Source: Actinoplanes sp. NBC_00393
Lineage (GTDB): Bacteria > Actinomycetota > Actinomycetes > Mycobacteriales > Micromonosporaceae
Assembly (NCBI RefSeq): GCF_036053395.1
Contig: NZ_CP107942.1
Location: 6,466,501-6,530,500, forward strand
Direction of reading: 5' to 3'
Length of the DNA stretch: 64,000 bases
Below, piece by piece: positions 51,126-59,643 of this stretch. The position numbers and the translations under genes are program-made. The stretch's first letter is position 1. Each line of letters opens with the position of its first letter. The notes beneath the pieces were generated by a model, which searched no databases, was not told the origin of the DNA, and saw only the letters and a list, made by a program, of their open reading frames with translations.

Positions 51126-52775
51126 TCAGCCCACGGTCACCGTGTAGGTCCGGTCCACCGTCCCACGCCACACATCGGTGAACCGCACCGTGAAGGTGTA
51201 GTCGGCCGTGACCGTCGGCACGCCGCTGAGCAGCCCGGATTCGGAGAGCGTCAGCCCGGCGGGCAGTTCACCGGCGGCCAGCGACCAGGTGCCCTTGCGG
51301 GAGTCGGTCACGGCCAGCTGCGTCTCGAACCCCTCACCGAGGACGGCCGGCGGCAAGGACGCCGTGGCGATGACCGGCTTGGTCGCCAGCACCGGGATCA
51401 CCACGGTACGGGTGGCCGACTGCGGAACGAAGTCGGTGAACCGGACCGTCACCGTGTAGGTGCCCGGCTGCGTGGGAGTCCCGCGCAGACGGCCCGCCGA
51501 GTCGAGGGTCAGACCCGGCGGACGGGTGCCGCCGACGATCCGCCAGGTGCCCCGGCTCGTGCCGGTCCGCTGCATCGTGAACTGGTACGGCTGCAACACG
51601 CTCGCCGCCGCCGTCCGCGTCGTCCGAATCGCCGGGGCCTTCGGCGGCGCCGGGACGTAGAGCAGCCGGTCCGGCGATCCGGCCCGTCCGGTGACCCGGC
51701 CCTTCGTGGCGTTGCTGACCAGCTTGGCGCGGACCTGGGCCGGAGTCAGCCCGGGGGCGGCGTCCAGGAGCAGCGCCGCCGCACCGGCCACGTGCGGCGC
51801 CGCCATCGACGTCCCGCTGTACGTGCCCCGCGCGGTGTTGCTGCTCGCCACGCTGGACACGATGTTCACACCCGGCGCGAAGATGTCGACCACGCTGCCG
51901 TAGTTGGAGAACGAGGCCCGCCGGTCCTTGGCGTCGGTCGCCGCGACCGTGATCGCGTCGGGCACCCCGGCCGGACTGCCGAGCATCGCGGGCATGTTCT
52001 CGTTGCCGGCCGCCACCACGAAGGTGATGCCGGAGTCGATCGCGTCCTGCACCGCGAAGTCCAGCGACGGGCTGTAGTCGCCGCCCAGGCTCATGTTCGC
52101 CACCGCCGGGTGGACCGCGTTGGCGGTGACCCAGTCGATGCCGTCGATGACGTCCGAGATCATGCCTTCACCCCGGCAGTCCAGCACCCGTACGGCCACC
52201 AGCTTCGCCTTCTTCGCGACGCCGTACGTGCTGCCGCCGATCGTCCCCGCCACATGCGTCCCGTGCCCGTTGCAGTCGTCGGCCTTCGTGTCGTTGCCGA
52301 CGAAGTCGTAGCCGTACGACGCCCGGCCGCCGAACTGCTTGTGGCTGACCCGGATCCCGGTGTCGATCACGTAGGCGTGGACGTTGTCGCCGTCCGCGGT
52401 CGCCCGGTACGTCTTCGACAGCGTCCGGCCCCGCTGGTCCACCCGGTCGAGTCCCCAGGTGGGCTTCTTCTGGGTGGCGGTCAGGCGTACCACGCGATCC
52501 TGCTCGACCATGCGCACCGCCGGGTCGGCGGCGAGACGCCGGGCCTGCGTGGCGGTCATCTCCGCGGCGAAGCCGGGGAACCGGCTGAAGGTGCGCACCA
52601 CCCGGCCGGCGCCGAAGCTGTGGACCGCGACGCGGGCGGTGGTGTTCTTCAGCGTGACGATGTAGCGCCCGGGCCGAGCCCCGGACGGTTCCGCGGCCGC
52701 CGCCACGGGAGTCACCACTACGGCCGAGGCCGCCATCGCCGCGGTGAGCACCGGGCCGAGGATCCAGTTACGCAT
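51126..52775 (-). CDS. Secreted subtilisin-like protease (S8) with two C-terminal Ig-like domains
   Basis: A 549-residue secreted protease. Signal peptide about 1-28; inhibitor I9-type propeptide about 35-100 ([19 protein letters not shown]...VRMVEQD). The catalytic S8 domain follows, with Asp138 (YVIDTGI), His171 (NGHGTHVAG), the oxyanion Asn in AAGNEN and Ser323 ([11 protein letters not shown]). After a short linker, two putative-Ig repeats follow (about 395-470 and 472-548), each with the [11 protein letters not shown] / [18 protein letters not shown] type pattern. These probably bind substrate or cell wall. It is convergent with the FMN-reductase gene, the ends being only 6 bases apart. 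Confidence 0.93.
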   Translation of the reverse strand: MRNWILGPVLTAAMAASAVVVTPVAAAAEPSGARPGRYIVTLKNTTARVAVHSFGAGRVVRTFSRFPGFAAEMTATQARRLAADPAVRMVEQDRVVRLTATQKKPTWGLDRVDQRGRTLSKTYRATADGDNVHAYVIDTGIRVSHKQFGGRASYGYDFVGNDTKADDCNGHGTHVAGTIGGSTYGVAKKAKLVAVRVLDCRGEGMISDVIDGIDWVTANAVHPAVANMSLGGDYSPSLDFAVQDAIDSGITFVVAAGNENMPAMLGSPAGVPDAITVAATDAKDRRASFSNYGSVVDIFAPGVNIVSSVASSNTARGTYSGTSMAAPHVAGAAALLLDAAPGLTPAQVRAKLVSNATKGRVTGRAGSPDRLLYVPAPPKAPAIRTTRTAAASVLQPYQFTMQRTGTSRGTWRIVGGTRPPGLTLDSAGRLRGTPTQPGTYTVTVRFTDFVPQSATRTVVIPVLATKPVIATASLPPAVLGEGFETQLAVTDSRKGTWSLAAGELPAGLTLSESGLLSGVPTVTADYTFTVRFTDVWRGTVDRTYTVTVG

Positions 52776-52817
52776 GCCCCGCGTGATCGGTCGAACATGT
52801 CCCCGGTTGAGGGATGC

Positions 52818-53444
52818 TCAGACCCGGTGTGCCAGCAACGCCAGGCGTACCCGATTGGGGCTTCCGGTCTTGGTCATCAACGCGGTGATGTGGGTCTTCA
52901 CCGTGGTCACGCCGATGTGCATCCGTTCGGCGATCTCGGTGTTGCTCAGTCCCTCGCCGACCAGGTCCAGGACCTCCTGCTCGCGCACAGTCAGGTTCTC
53001 CACCCGGCGCGGCGCCTCCGGTTTCGCGTCGACCGCGCGCCGCACCAGCCGGCGCAGCACCTCCTGGCTGAACGGGCTCTCCCCGGAGGCGGCCTGGCGG
53101 ATCCCGTTCAGCAGCTCGGCCGGGGGCGCGTCCTTGAGCAGGAAGCCGCAGGCGCCGGCCTGCAACGCCGGGTACAGGTGGTCGTCGTCGCCGAACGTGG
53201 TCAGCACCAGCACGCGCGCGGCCGGCCGGGCCGAGATGATCCGGCTGGTCGCGGTGATCCCGTCGACGCCCGGCATGCGCAGGTCCATCACGATCACGTC
53301 GGGCGACAGCCGGGCGGCCAGCTCCACCGCGACCCGGCCGTCGCCGGCCTCACCGACCACCTCCATGCCGGCTTCGGCGTCGCAAAGCATCCGCAGGCCG
53401 GCCCGGATCAGTTGCTGGTCGTCGACGAGCAGGACGCGGATCAT
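52818..53444 (-). CDS. NarL/LuxR-type response regulator
   Basis: A 208-residue two-component regulator. Receiver about 1-120 with acidic pocket LLVDDQQ, phosphoacceptor Asp in VIVMDLRMPG and conserved Lys in FLLKDAP; LuxR-type HTH about 140-205 (LTVREQEVLDLVGEGLSNTEIAERMHIGVTTVKTHI). Its ATG overlaps the stop of the sensor kinase gene by four bases (53441-53444), so kinase and regulator are translated together. Its own targets may include the membrane-protein genes upstream in the same run, but no binding site was recognised. Confidence 0.94.
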   Translation of the reverse strand: MIRVLLVDDQQLIRAGLRMLCDAEAGMEVVGEAGDGRVAVELAARLSPDVIVMDLRMPGVDGITATSRIISARPAARVLVLTTFGDDDHLYPALQAGACGFLLKDAPPAELLNGIRQAASGESPFSQEVLRRLVRRAVDAKPEAPRRVENLTVREQEVLDLVGEGLSNTEIAERMHIGVTTVKTHITALMTKTGSPNRVRLALLAHRV

Positions 53445-54619
53445 GCGGACTCCCCCGGCAGCATGGTGCCGACCCGCCAGCCGGTCCCGGACGGGCCGGC
53501 GGTGAGCACCCCGCCGAGCACCTCGACGCGCTCCCGCATGCCGATCAGCCCGTGCCCGCCGCCGGGTGGCACGCCGGCCGGGCGCGCCGCGGTGAGCCCG
53601 CCGTCGTCGGCCACCTCCCAGTCGACGTCCGAGCCGTCCACGGCCACTCGCAGCCGGGCCCGGGCCGAGGTGCCCGCGTGTTTCGCCACGTTGGTCAGAG
53701 CCTCCTGGGTCAGGCGGAGGACGGCGAGACCGCGTACCGCGTCCAGGCTGCCCACCGCCGGGTCGATCTCGGCCTCCACGATCACGCCGGCCCGGCGGGC
53801 CGTCTCCACCGCGCCGTCCAGGGCGGCGGGCAGGGCAGACGGGTCGATCGCGGTCAGGGAGGCGTCGCCGCGTACGCCGTCCGGGTCGCGCAGCACCGCG
53901 ACCAGCCGCCGCAGATCGGCCAGGGCGGCGGTGCCGGTCCGGTGCACGTCGTCGAAGACCTCGGCCACCCTGGGGTCGAGGCCGGGCAGCACGTGCTGGG
54001 CCACCCCGACCCGCAGCACCATCGACGCGACGTGGTGCGCCACCACGTCGTGCAGCTCCCGGGCGATCGCGCTGCGCTCGTCGGACCGAGCCGCCCGGTG
54101 CTCGGACTCGCGCCGCCGCTGCTCCTCCTCGGCCCGGCGGGCGGCCTGCACACCCAGCTCGCGGGTGGTCCGCCCGACCGTGCCGATCAGCACCGGCAGC
54201 CCGAGGCCGGTGGCCAGCCCGACCACCTCCTCGAACACCCCGTCCGGGGAGGCCGGCACCTCCAGCGCCAGGTAGACCACCGCGACCGCGGCGGTGCCGG
54301 CCCAGACGTACGCGTACCGCGGCGCCCAGAACGCCAGCTCACCCAGCGCCCACGCGGTGCCGACCTTGTTGATCGTCGTGTCGGCGACGGTGGCCATGGC
54401 CACCGCGAAGAGCGCGGTCTGTGCCGCCAGGCTCCACACCCGCCGGCGGTGCAGCAGCAGGCCGGCGGCGAAGGCGAGAACCGCGAGCACCCACTGCGGC
54501 CCGGTCGGCGGGTTGTCGGTCTGGCAGGTGACGAGCAGGTAGGCCAGGCCGCTGAGGTCGAGCAGCAGCATCCGCGGGAACGTCTCCCGCACGTTGAAGA
54601 GGCGGCCCGCCCAGGTCAT
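53441..54619 (-). CDS. NarL-type sensor histidine kinase (HisKA_3)
   Basis: A 392-residue membrane kinase. Five to six hydrophobic helices in residues 15-150 with hardly any outer loop suggest sensing within or at the membrane. A coiled segment rich in Arg/Glu (RRAEEEQRRRESEHRAA) precedes the dimerisation/phosphoacceptor box ERSAIARELHDVVAHHVASMVL (HisKA_3), then the HATPase with LTQEALTNVAKHAG, DDGG and GHGLIGMRERV. It is the cognate partner of the downstream LuxR-type regulator. The ABA4-like gene ends at 54625, on the same strand and just upstream, so four genes may form one transcript. Confidence 0.94.
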   Translation of the reverse strand: MTWAGRLFNVRETFPRMLLLDLSGLAYLLVTCQTDNPPTGPQWVLAVLAFAAGLLLHRRRVWSLAAQTALFAVAMATVADTTINKVGTAWALGELAFWAPRYAYVWAGTAAVAVVYLALEVPASPDGVFEEVVGLATGLGLPVLIGTVGRTTRELGVQAARRAEEEQRRRESEHRAARSDERSAIARELHDVVAHHVASMVLRVGVAQHVLPGLDPRVAEVFDDVHRTGTAALADLRRLVAVLRDPDGVRGDASLTAIDPSALPAALDGAVETARRAGVIVEAEIDPAVGSLDAVRGLAVLRLTQEALTNVAKHAGTSARARLRVAVDGSDVDWEVADDGGLTAARPAGVPPGGGHGLIGMRERVEVLGGVLTAGPSGTGWRVGTMLPGESA

Positions 54620-54624
54620 GCCGC

Positions 54625-55050
54625 TCAGCCTAGGCGCTGCGGCCAGCGGACACGCACCGCCAGGTAGGCGGCCAGCCCGAGCGGCCCGAGCAGGATCGTG
54701 AGCAGCAGGATCGGGGCCATCAGCAGCACCGGCACGCCGCGCTCACGGCTGTCCAGATAGGACCAGCGGCCGACGAACAGGTCGAAAGCGATCATGTGCG
54801 CCCAACCGGCGGCAGCCCCGGCCGGGGAGCCGAGCAACTCGGCCACCCCGTCCAGGGTCGGGTTCGTCACCGCCGGCCACACCGTGCCGAAGTCCCCGAT
54901 CACCAGCACCGCATAGATCGCCACGATCGGCAGCACGATCAGCGGGGAGGAGACGACGCGGGTGGTCCAGGACCACTTCGGCAGCAGGATCATCAGCGCC
55001 CAGAACGGCGCGGCCAGCAGGAACGTCAACTCGAACAGGACCTCGGTCAC
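54625..55050 (-). CDS. ABA4-like (DUF4281) membrane protein
   Basis: A 141-residue protein with four membrane helices. The stretch FLLAAPFWALMILLPKWSWTTRVVSSPLIVLPIVAIYAVLV and later AGWAHMIAFDLFVGRWSYLDSRERGVP followed by LLTILLGPLGLAAYL is the ABA4-like pattern. The plant founder ABA4 is a neoxanthin-synthesis factor; bacterial members have no proven role. The GTG overlaps the stop of the preceding membrane-protein gene (GTGA). Confidence 0.88.
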   Translation of the reverse strand: MTEVLFELTFLLAAPFWALMILLPKWSWTTRVVSSPLIVLPIVAIYAVLVIGDFGTVWPAVTNPTLDGVAELLGSPAGAAAGWAHMIAFDLFVGRWSYLDSRERGVPVLLMAPILLLTILLGPLGLAAYLAVRVRWPQRLG

Positions 55051-55967
55051 GCCGGCTTCCTCACCACCGCGGCGGCCGCTGCCGCCGTACCGACCGCCAA
55101 GGCGGCGAACGCGGCCAGAGTAACGGCATCGGGCTGCAACAGCGGCTGCCCGCGCAGCGCCTGCCAGGTCAACAGCAGCACCAGTACGGTGTAAGCACCC
55201 CCGGCGACCAGCAGGAGGCGCCCGCGCACCCGCTCGGTCCAGCCGGTCCACCGCCCGAGGGCGTAAGCCAGCAGCGGCAGCGCCTGCAGCGCGTGCAGCC
55301 CGACGAAGTGGCTGATCCGCAGGTCGCCGCCGGTGGTGCTCCACCCGGTGAGCGGCATCCCCGGACCGCCGTCCGGCACGCCGACCGAGTGCGCCCCGAT
55401 CGCGCCGCCCGCGGTCTGCTGCGACGTCATGATGAACGCCAGCCCCATGCCGAGCAGCGAGATCCCCAGCCCCAGCCGGATCGCGTAGGCGGCCACCCGG
55501 TCCGGGATCCGCTGCCGCAGCGCGCTGACCCCGATCACCACCTGGGCGAAGAACAACACCATGATCGAGGTGCCCATGGCCGACCAGAGCGCCGCGTCGA
55601 ACGGCGTCGCGATGTTGTAGTGGCTGGTCGTCCCGCGGATCACCTGGATGACGACGATCGCCAGTTCCAGGACGGTCACGCCGACGATGATTACGCCGGC
55701 CCACTCGGCGGGACGGCTGCGGCGCGGCAGAATGGCGAGCATCCAGGCCAGCGTCCAGGCGTAGACGGCGAACGAGACGGCGAACTTGAACGGCTTCAAC
55801 CAGATCGGTACGCCGGTCAGGATCCGGCCGTCGACGAGGATGCCGACGGCGGAGACGAGGGCCAGCACCACGCACGCCGCGGTGAGCCAGAGCAGCGGGC
55901 GGTTCCAGCGGACCGGGCTACGCAGGGCGGGCAGGTGTCCCGCGGTGAACGAATCGACGGTGGTCAT
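55047..55967 (-). CDS. Polytopic membrane protein of unknown function
   Basis: A 306-residue protein with about eight membrane helices. Recognisable conserved-looking loops are GVPIWLKPFKFAVSFAVYAWTLAWMLAIL, SHYNIATPFDAALWSAMGTSIMVLFF and GDLRISHFVGLHALQALPLLAYALGRW, with His residues inside helices (SHYN, ISHFVGLHALQ) that could bind haem or a quinone. I do not know a characterised member. It is first in a coupled run with the ABA4-like gene and the NarL-type system. Upstream, an operator-like palindrome (56044-56061) lies between it and the divergent 56166 gene. Confidence 0.75.
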   Translation of the reverse strand: MTTVDSFTAGHLPALRSPVRWNRPLLWLTAACVVLALVSAVGILVDGRILTGVPIWLKPFKFAVSFAVYAWTLAWMLAILPRRSRPAEWAGVIIVGVTVLELAIVVIQVIRGTTSHYNIATPFDAALWSAMGTSIMVLFFAQVVIGVSALRQRIPDRVAAYAIRLGLGISLLGMGLAFIMTSQQTAGGAIGAHSVGVPDGGPGMPLTGWSTTGGDLRISHFVGLHALQALPLLAYALGRWTGWTERVRGRLLLVAGGAYTVLVLLLTWQALRGQPLLQPDAVTLAAFAALAVGTAAAAAAVVRKPA

Positions 55968-56043
55968 GGGATCAGCGTCGCGTTCCCGGCCGCCCGAATC
56001 GCCCGACCGGCGGCCGCATCCGCGGCCACTCGTCGGAGCCCCT

Positions 56044-56061
56044 CTCCTACCTTGGTAGGAG
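56044..56061. promoter_or_regulatory. Operator CTCCTACC-TT-GGTAGGAG
   Basis: A perfect 8-bp inverted repeat with a 2-bp centre, 77 bases upstream of the membrane-protein gene (minus) and about 105 bases upstream of the 56166 gene (plus). It is positioned to control both. Confidence 0.65.
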
Positions 56062-56165
56062 GGCGCAATACTGACGCCGTGCATCCCACCTTCGGCGTGG
56101 GCGACTGCACCGAGCGGCACCCAGCCGCACTGACCTACGAGGCCGCCGGCGAGGGCCAGGAGAAC

Positions 56166-57617
56166 ATGCCCATAATGCACAGCATCACCGACTTCCCCGC
56201 GGACGACTCCGGACGGCGCAGCAGCAGCGCGTTCGGTCGTGCCGTCGTCGCCGACGCCCTTCGCCCCGTCGACCCCGCCGCCGCCGCGGCCGCCGAACAG
56301 GAACCGGACTGGCGGCGCGGCTATCTGCGCCACTTCCAGGCCCTCGTGGAGGCGGGTCTCGCCGCCGACGGGACCGCCGGCTACGAGATCGCCGAGGCCG
56401 GCCTGGCCTCGGTGCACGCCCGGATGCGGTACCACCGCGAGGACGGCGAGTTCACCCTCGCCCAGGCCCTGCTGGCCGCACCGGAGCAGCCGCTGGACAC
56501 CGTCGAGGTGACCGGTTCCGGCGAGCCGGAGCGTGAACTCGTCCTGCCGTACCGCGGGAAGCTGCTGCGCGGCGACGAACTGCAGCGTCAGCTCGACGCC
56601 TGGATCGCCGCGGGTGTCGTGGAGGAGTCGTGCGCCGAGGCGGTACGCGAGGTCGCCGCCTCCCCCGACTGGCTCGACCTGAGTGACCAGCGCCTGGTCG
56701 CGCTCGGCGCCGGCGCGGAGATGGGCCCGGTCGCCGCGGTCCTCGGCTGGGGCGGCACCGTCCTCGCCGTCGACCTGCCCCGGGACGAGCTCTGGCAGCG
56801 GATCAGCACCGCCGCGTCGAAATCGGCCGGCCGGCTGCTCGCACCGGTCCGCGACGACCAGACGCCGGGGGCCGACCTGCTCACCGACCTCAGCGCGGTG
56901 GCGCAGTGGCTGCTCAACTTCAGCGGGCGGCTGATCCTGGGCAACTACGGGTACGCGCCGGGTGCGGCGTACCCCCGGCTGGCGGCGGCGGTGGACGCGC
57001 TGGGCGTACATCTGCGGCAGCATCGGCACGACACCGCGCTGGCCGTTCTGGCCACGCCGACCGATGTCTACGCCGTGCCGGCCGGCGCGGTCGCGCAGGG
57101 CCGGGCGCGGTACGCCGAGCGGTCCCGGCTCGCCGGGCTGACCGGCACGGTTTCGGCCGGCCGGCTGCTGCGCCCCAACTACCCGTGCGACGTGGCGCCC
57201 GGCATCAACGACAGCCTGGTCCCGCAGCAGGGGCCGAACTACGCGCTGGCCAAGCGCATCCACCGCTGGCGGGCCACCCTGGGCCGGCGCGACGGTGTGG
57301 TGAGCTTCGCGGTCGCGCCGCCCACCCGGACCCGTTCGGTGGTCAGCAACCGCCTGCTCGCCGCCGCGTACGCGGGCGCGCACCTGTTCGACGTGGAGAT
57401 CTTCGAACCGGCGACGGCCAGCAAGCTGATGGCCGCGCTGATGGTGCACCAGATCCGCAATCCCCGCCCGGCCCGGCCCGCCGCCTGGGAGGACGAGGCG
57501 ATCGCCGCGGCCCACGGCGGCCTGTGGCGGGTCGCCTACCACCCGCGGACCGCCCTGCCTCTCGCCGCCGTCCGCGGCCTGCTCCTCCCCCGCCGCGCAC
57601 AGCCCACCCGGCCATAA
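56166..57617 (+). CDS. Unrecognised 483-residue protein with a Rossmann-like segment
   Basis: No family is recognised with certainty. The N-terminal 170 residues are mostly helical (WRRGYLRHFQALVEAGLAADG...). Near residue 180 the sequence LVALGAGAEMGPVAAVLGWGGTVLAVDLPRDELWQRI has a glycine-rich loop after a beta strand and an acidic end of strand 2, as in NAD- or SAM-binding Rossmann folds. The C-terminal half contains YGYAPGAAYPRLAAAVDALG and NDSLVPQQGPNYALAKRIHRWRA. There is no signal peptide. The ATG follows AGGAG; another ATG three codons later is possible. The gene's last bases are the founder of the 63-nt repeat that follows. Confidence 0.7.
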   Translation: MPIMHSITDFPADDSGRRSSSAFGRAVVADALRPVDPAAAAAAEQEPDWRRGYLRHFQALVEAGLAADGTAGYEIAEAGLASVHARMRYHREDGEFTLAQALLAAPEQPLDTVEVTGSGEPERELVLPYRGKLLRGDELQRQLDAWIAAGVVEESCAEAVREVAASPDWLDLSDQRLVALGAGAEMGPVAAVLGWGGTVLAVDLPRDELWQRISTAASKSAGRLLAPVRDDQTPGADLLTDLSAVAQWLLNFSGRLILGNYGYAPGAAYPRLAAAVDALGVHLRQHRHDTALAVLATPTDVYAVPAGAVAQGRARYAERSRLAGLTGTVSAGRLLRPNYPCDVAPGINDSLVPQQGPNYALAKRIHRWRATLGRRDGVVSFAVAPPTRTRSVVSNRLLAAAYAGAHLFDVEIFEPATASKLMAALMVHQIRNPRPARPAAWEDEAIAAAHGGLWRVAYHPRTALPLAAVRGLLLPRRAQPTRP

Positions 57618-58110
57618 CGCACCCGACCGGCGACCCGCTTTCACGAGCCGCCCACCAGCCACCCAACGCAGCCGCCCATAACCTGCCTGACCGGCGGCCC
57701 ACCACCACGAGCCGCCCACCAGCCACCCAACGCAGCCGCCCACAACCTGCCTGACCGGCGGCCCACCACCACCAGCCGCCCACCAGCCGCCCAACCAACC
57801 GGCCACAACGTGCCTGAGCGGCGGCCCGCCACCACGAGCCGCCCACCAGCCACCCAACCAACCGGCCATAACCTGCCTGAGCGGCGGCCCGCATTCACGA
57901 GCCGCCCACCAGCCACCCAACCAACCGGCCATAACCTGCCTGAGCGGCGGCCCGCATTCACGAGCCGCCCACCAGCCACCCAACCAACCAGCCATAACCT
58001 GCCTGAGCGGCGGCCCGCATTCACGAGCCGCCCACCAGCCACCCAACCAACCAGCCATAACCTGCCTGAGCGGCGGCCCGCCACCACGAGCCGCCCATAA
58101 CGTGCCTGAG
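57618..58110. repeat. 63-64-nt tandem repeat derived from the gene's 3' end
   Basis: The marker CATAAC/CACAAC recurs at 57677, 57741, 57804, 57867, 57930, 57993, 58056 and, after a shortened unit, 58096. The first occurrence, at 57613, is the coding end of the preceding gene, with TAA being its stop codon. So each unit carries a copy of the stop-codon region: GGCCATAACCTGCCTGA, then GCGGCCCGCATTCACGAGCC, then GCCCACCAGCCACCCAACCA. Copies 3 to 7 are the most alike. Because 63 is divisible by three, open frames run through it on both strands, but start signals are lacking. Nothing else is seen up to 58258 except a GC-rich stretch. Confidence 0.88.
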
Positions 58111-58258
58111 CGGCGGCCGGCAAGCCGCGGCCGGCAAGCGGCGTCGGCCGGGACAGCGCGGCGACGGCCGGGACGGCAAGCGGCGACGGCGGGGACGGCG
58201 CGGTGTCGGGCGGGGTGGGACGGGGGTCGGGCGGGTGGGCGGCAATAGGGTCGCGGGG

Positions 58259-58807
58259 ATGGAGACTGCGGGACTGGTCCTGGCGGCCGGTGAGGGAAAG
58301 CGCTACGGGATGCCGAAAGCCCTCGCCAAGCACGGTGACCGGCTGCTGGTGCAGCACGCCGCCGAGACTCTGCGGGCGGCCGGCTGTGAGCGGCGGATCG
58401 TCGTGCTCGGCGCGGCCGCCGACGAGGTGCGGGCGGCCGCGCCCGATCTGCCGGAGACGGTGGTCAACCCGGACTGGGCGACCGGCATGGCCTCGTCCCT
58501 GAAGGCCGGCCTCGCGGCTTTGGCCGGCACCCCGGCCATCGCCGCCGTGATCCTGCTGGTCGACATGCCGGGCGTCACCGCGGAGGCGGTCCGCCGCATC
58601 CTCGGCCACGCCGCCCGGGACGCGCTGGTGATGGGTGGGTACGGCGACCGGCGCGGCCATCCGGTTCTGCTCGGGCGTGACCACTGGGACGGGGTGGCCC
58701 GCACCGCGACCGGGGACCGCGGGGCGCGCGACTACCTGCGCACGCACGACGTCCGGGTGGTGCCGGTCGGTGATGTCGCCGACGACCACGACATTGACAC
58801 TAGGTGA
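58259..58807 (+). CDS. MobA-like nucleotidyltransferase (molybdenum-cofactor type)
   Basis: A 182-residue NTP-transferase. The nucleotide loop LVLAAGEGKRYGMPKALAKHGDRLLV, the Asp motif VILLVDMPGVT and the late GHPVLLGRDHW and VADDHDIDTR match the MobA/MocA-like group, which transfers a cytidylyl or guanylyl group to molybdopterin or acts on sugar phosphates. The protein ends directly at DIDTR, where relatives often continue DIDTPEDL, so the C-terminus is short. No molybdenum enzyme gene is nearby, so the precise role is open. Confidence 0.87.
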   Translation: METAGLVLAAGEGKRYGMPKALAKHGDRLLVQHAAETLRAAGCERRIVVLGAAADEVRAAAPDLPETVVNPDWATGMASSLKAGLAALAGTPAIAAVILLVDMPGVTAEAVRRILGHAARDALVMGGYGDRRGHPVLLGRDHWDGVARTATGDRGARDYLRTHDVRVVPVGDVADDHDIDTR

Positions 58808-58965
58808 CCGGGTGGTAGCACAAAATTACGGGCAACCTTTCCGGGCCGGGCGCACACTTACCGGGCAGAAAGCAGCACTCTAATTGATTGCCGGAATGGT
58901 TTATTTGTTTCTTAAGCGGTTTGACTCCCAGCATTTCCCGAGGCCATCATTGGTTCCGGAAATGC
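58808..58965. other. AT-richer gene-free spacer with a hairpin
   Basis: No gene is seen. The middle (TTTATTTGTTTCTTAAGCGG region, 58901-58920) is far richer in A/T than the rest of the window. GCATTTCC (58931-58938) and GGAAATGC (58958-58965) form an 8-bp inverted repeat ending one base before the HAD stop codon. It is a possible terminator for the minus-strand operon, but without a T tail. Confidence 0.55.
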
Positions 58966-59643
58966 CTACAGGTAAATGGCGAGATCCCGCAGCGAGCTGA
59001 TCCGATGCGGTTCGTCGTGTGGACCGATCCCCTGCCGGTCCAGGTGCACCGCCCGCAACCCGGCGGCCCGCGCCGCCAGCACGTCGAACTCGTGCCTGTC
59101 GCCGACGCTGAGCACCTCCCCCGGTGCTATCCCCCAGCGGGCGCAGGCTTGCCGGAAGGCGGCCGGGTTCGGCTTGGCGACACCCAACTCCTCGGGTGTC
59201 CAGACCAGGCCGAGCCCGGCCATTCCCATTCCGTCGAGTTTTGCGCGCTGCTGCACGGAACTGCCGTTCGTCAGCACCGCCACCGCCATTCCGGCGGCCG
59301 AGACCGCGGCCAGCGCGTCGAGGGCGTCGTCGTAGGCGTGGTACGCCGACTGGTAGGCCACGAGGAAGCCGGCGAAGATGTCGTCGAGGTGCTCCGGCTC
59401 GTACGAAATCCCGATCGTGGGCAGGAAATCCCGCAGCCGGCGCCGGCGCTGCTCGCGGAAGTCGATCTCACGTCGCCGCCAGGCAGCCAGATGCCGCTCG
59501 GCGATCTCGTCCCAGAGCGTGTGGACCTCCGCGCTGAACGGCACGCCGAGGGTCGGCAGCCAGGTGGCCAGGGCAGACGCGACCGAACCGTCGTGATCGC
59601 CGAGCGTGCCGTCGAGGTCGAAGAGCACGCCGCGCACGATCAT
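58966..59643 (-). CDS. HAD-superfamily hydrolase (phosphatase-like)
   Basis: A 225-residue HAD enzyme of subfamily IA with all four motifs: LFDLDGTLGD (nucleophile Asp), VLTNGSS, the Lys of GVAKPNPAAF, and SVGDRHEFDVLAA. A helical cap lies between motifs I and II. It would dephosphorylate a small metabolite; the substrate is unknown. Its ATG overlaps the stop of the GlxA-type regulator (59640-59643), so the three genes from 61086 downwards form a coupled operon. Confidence 0.9.
   Translation of the reverse strand: MIVRGVLFDLDGTLGDHDGSVASALATWLPTLGVPFSAEVHTLWDEIAERHLAAWRRREIDFREQRRRRLRDFLPTIGISYEPEHLDDIFAGFLVAYQSAYHAYDDALDALAAVSAAGMAVAVLTNGSSVQQRAKLDGMGMAGLGLVWTPEELGVAKPNPAAFRQACARWGIAPGEVLSVGDRHEFDVLAARAAGLRAVHLDRQGIGPHDEPHRISSLRDLAIYL

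Noticed and set aside
57618..58110. A repeat protein with 21-residue units encoded by the 63-nt repeat
   Set aside because: Open frames exist on both strands only because of high GC and a period divisible by three. The first two units are 64 nt and break the frame, there is no ribosome-binding site, and the units contain copies of a neighbouring gene's stop-codon region.
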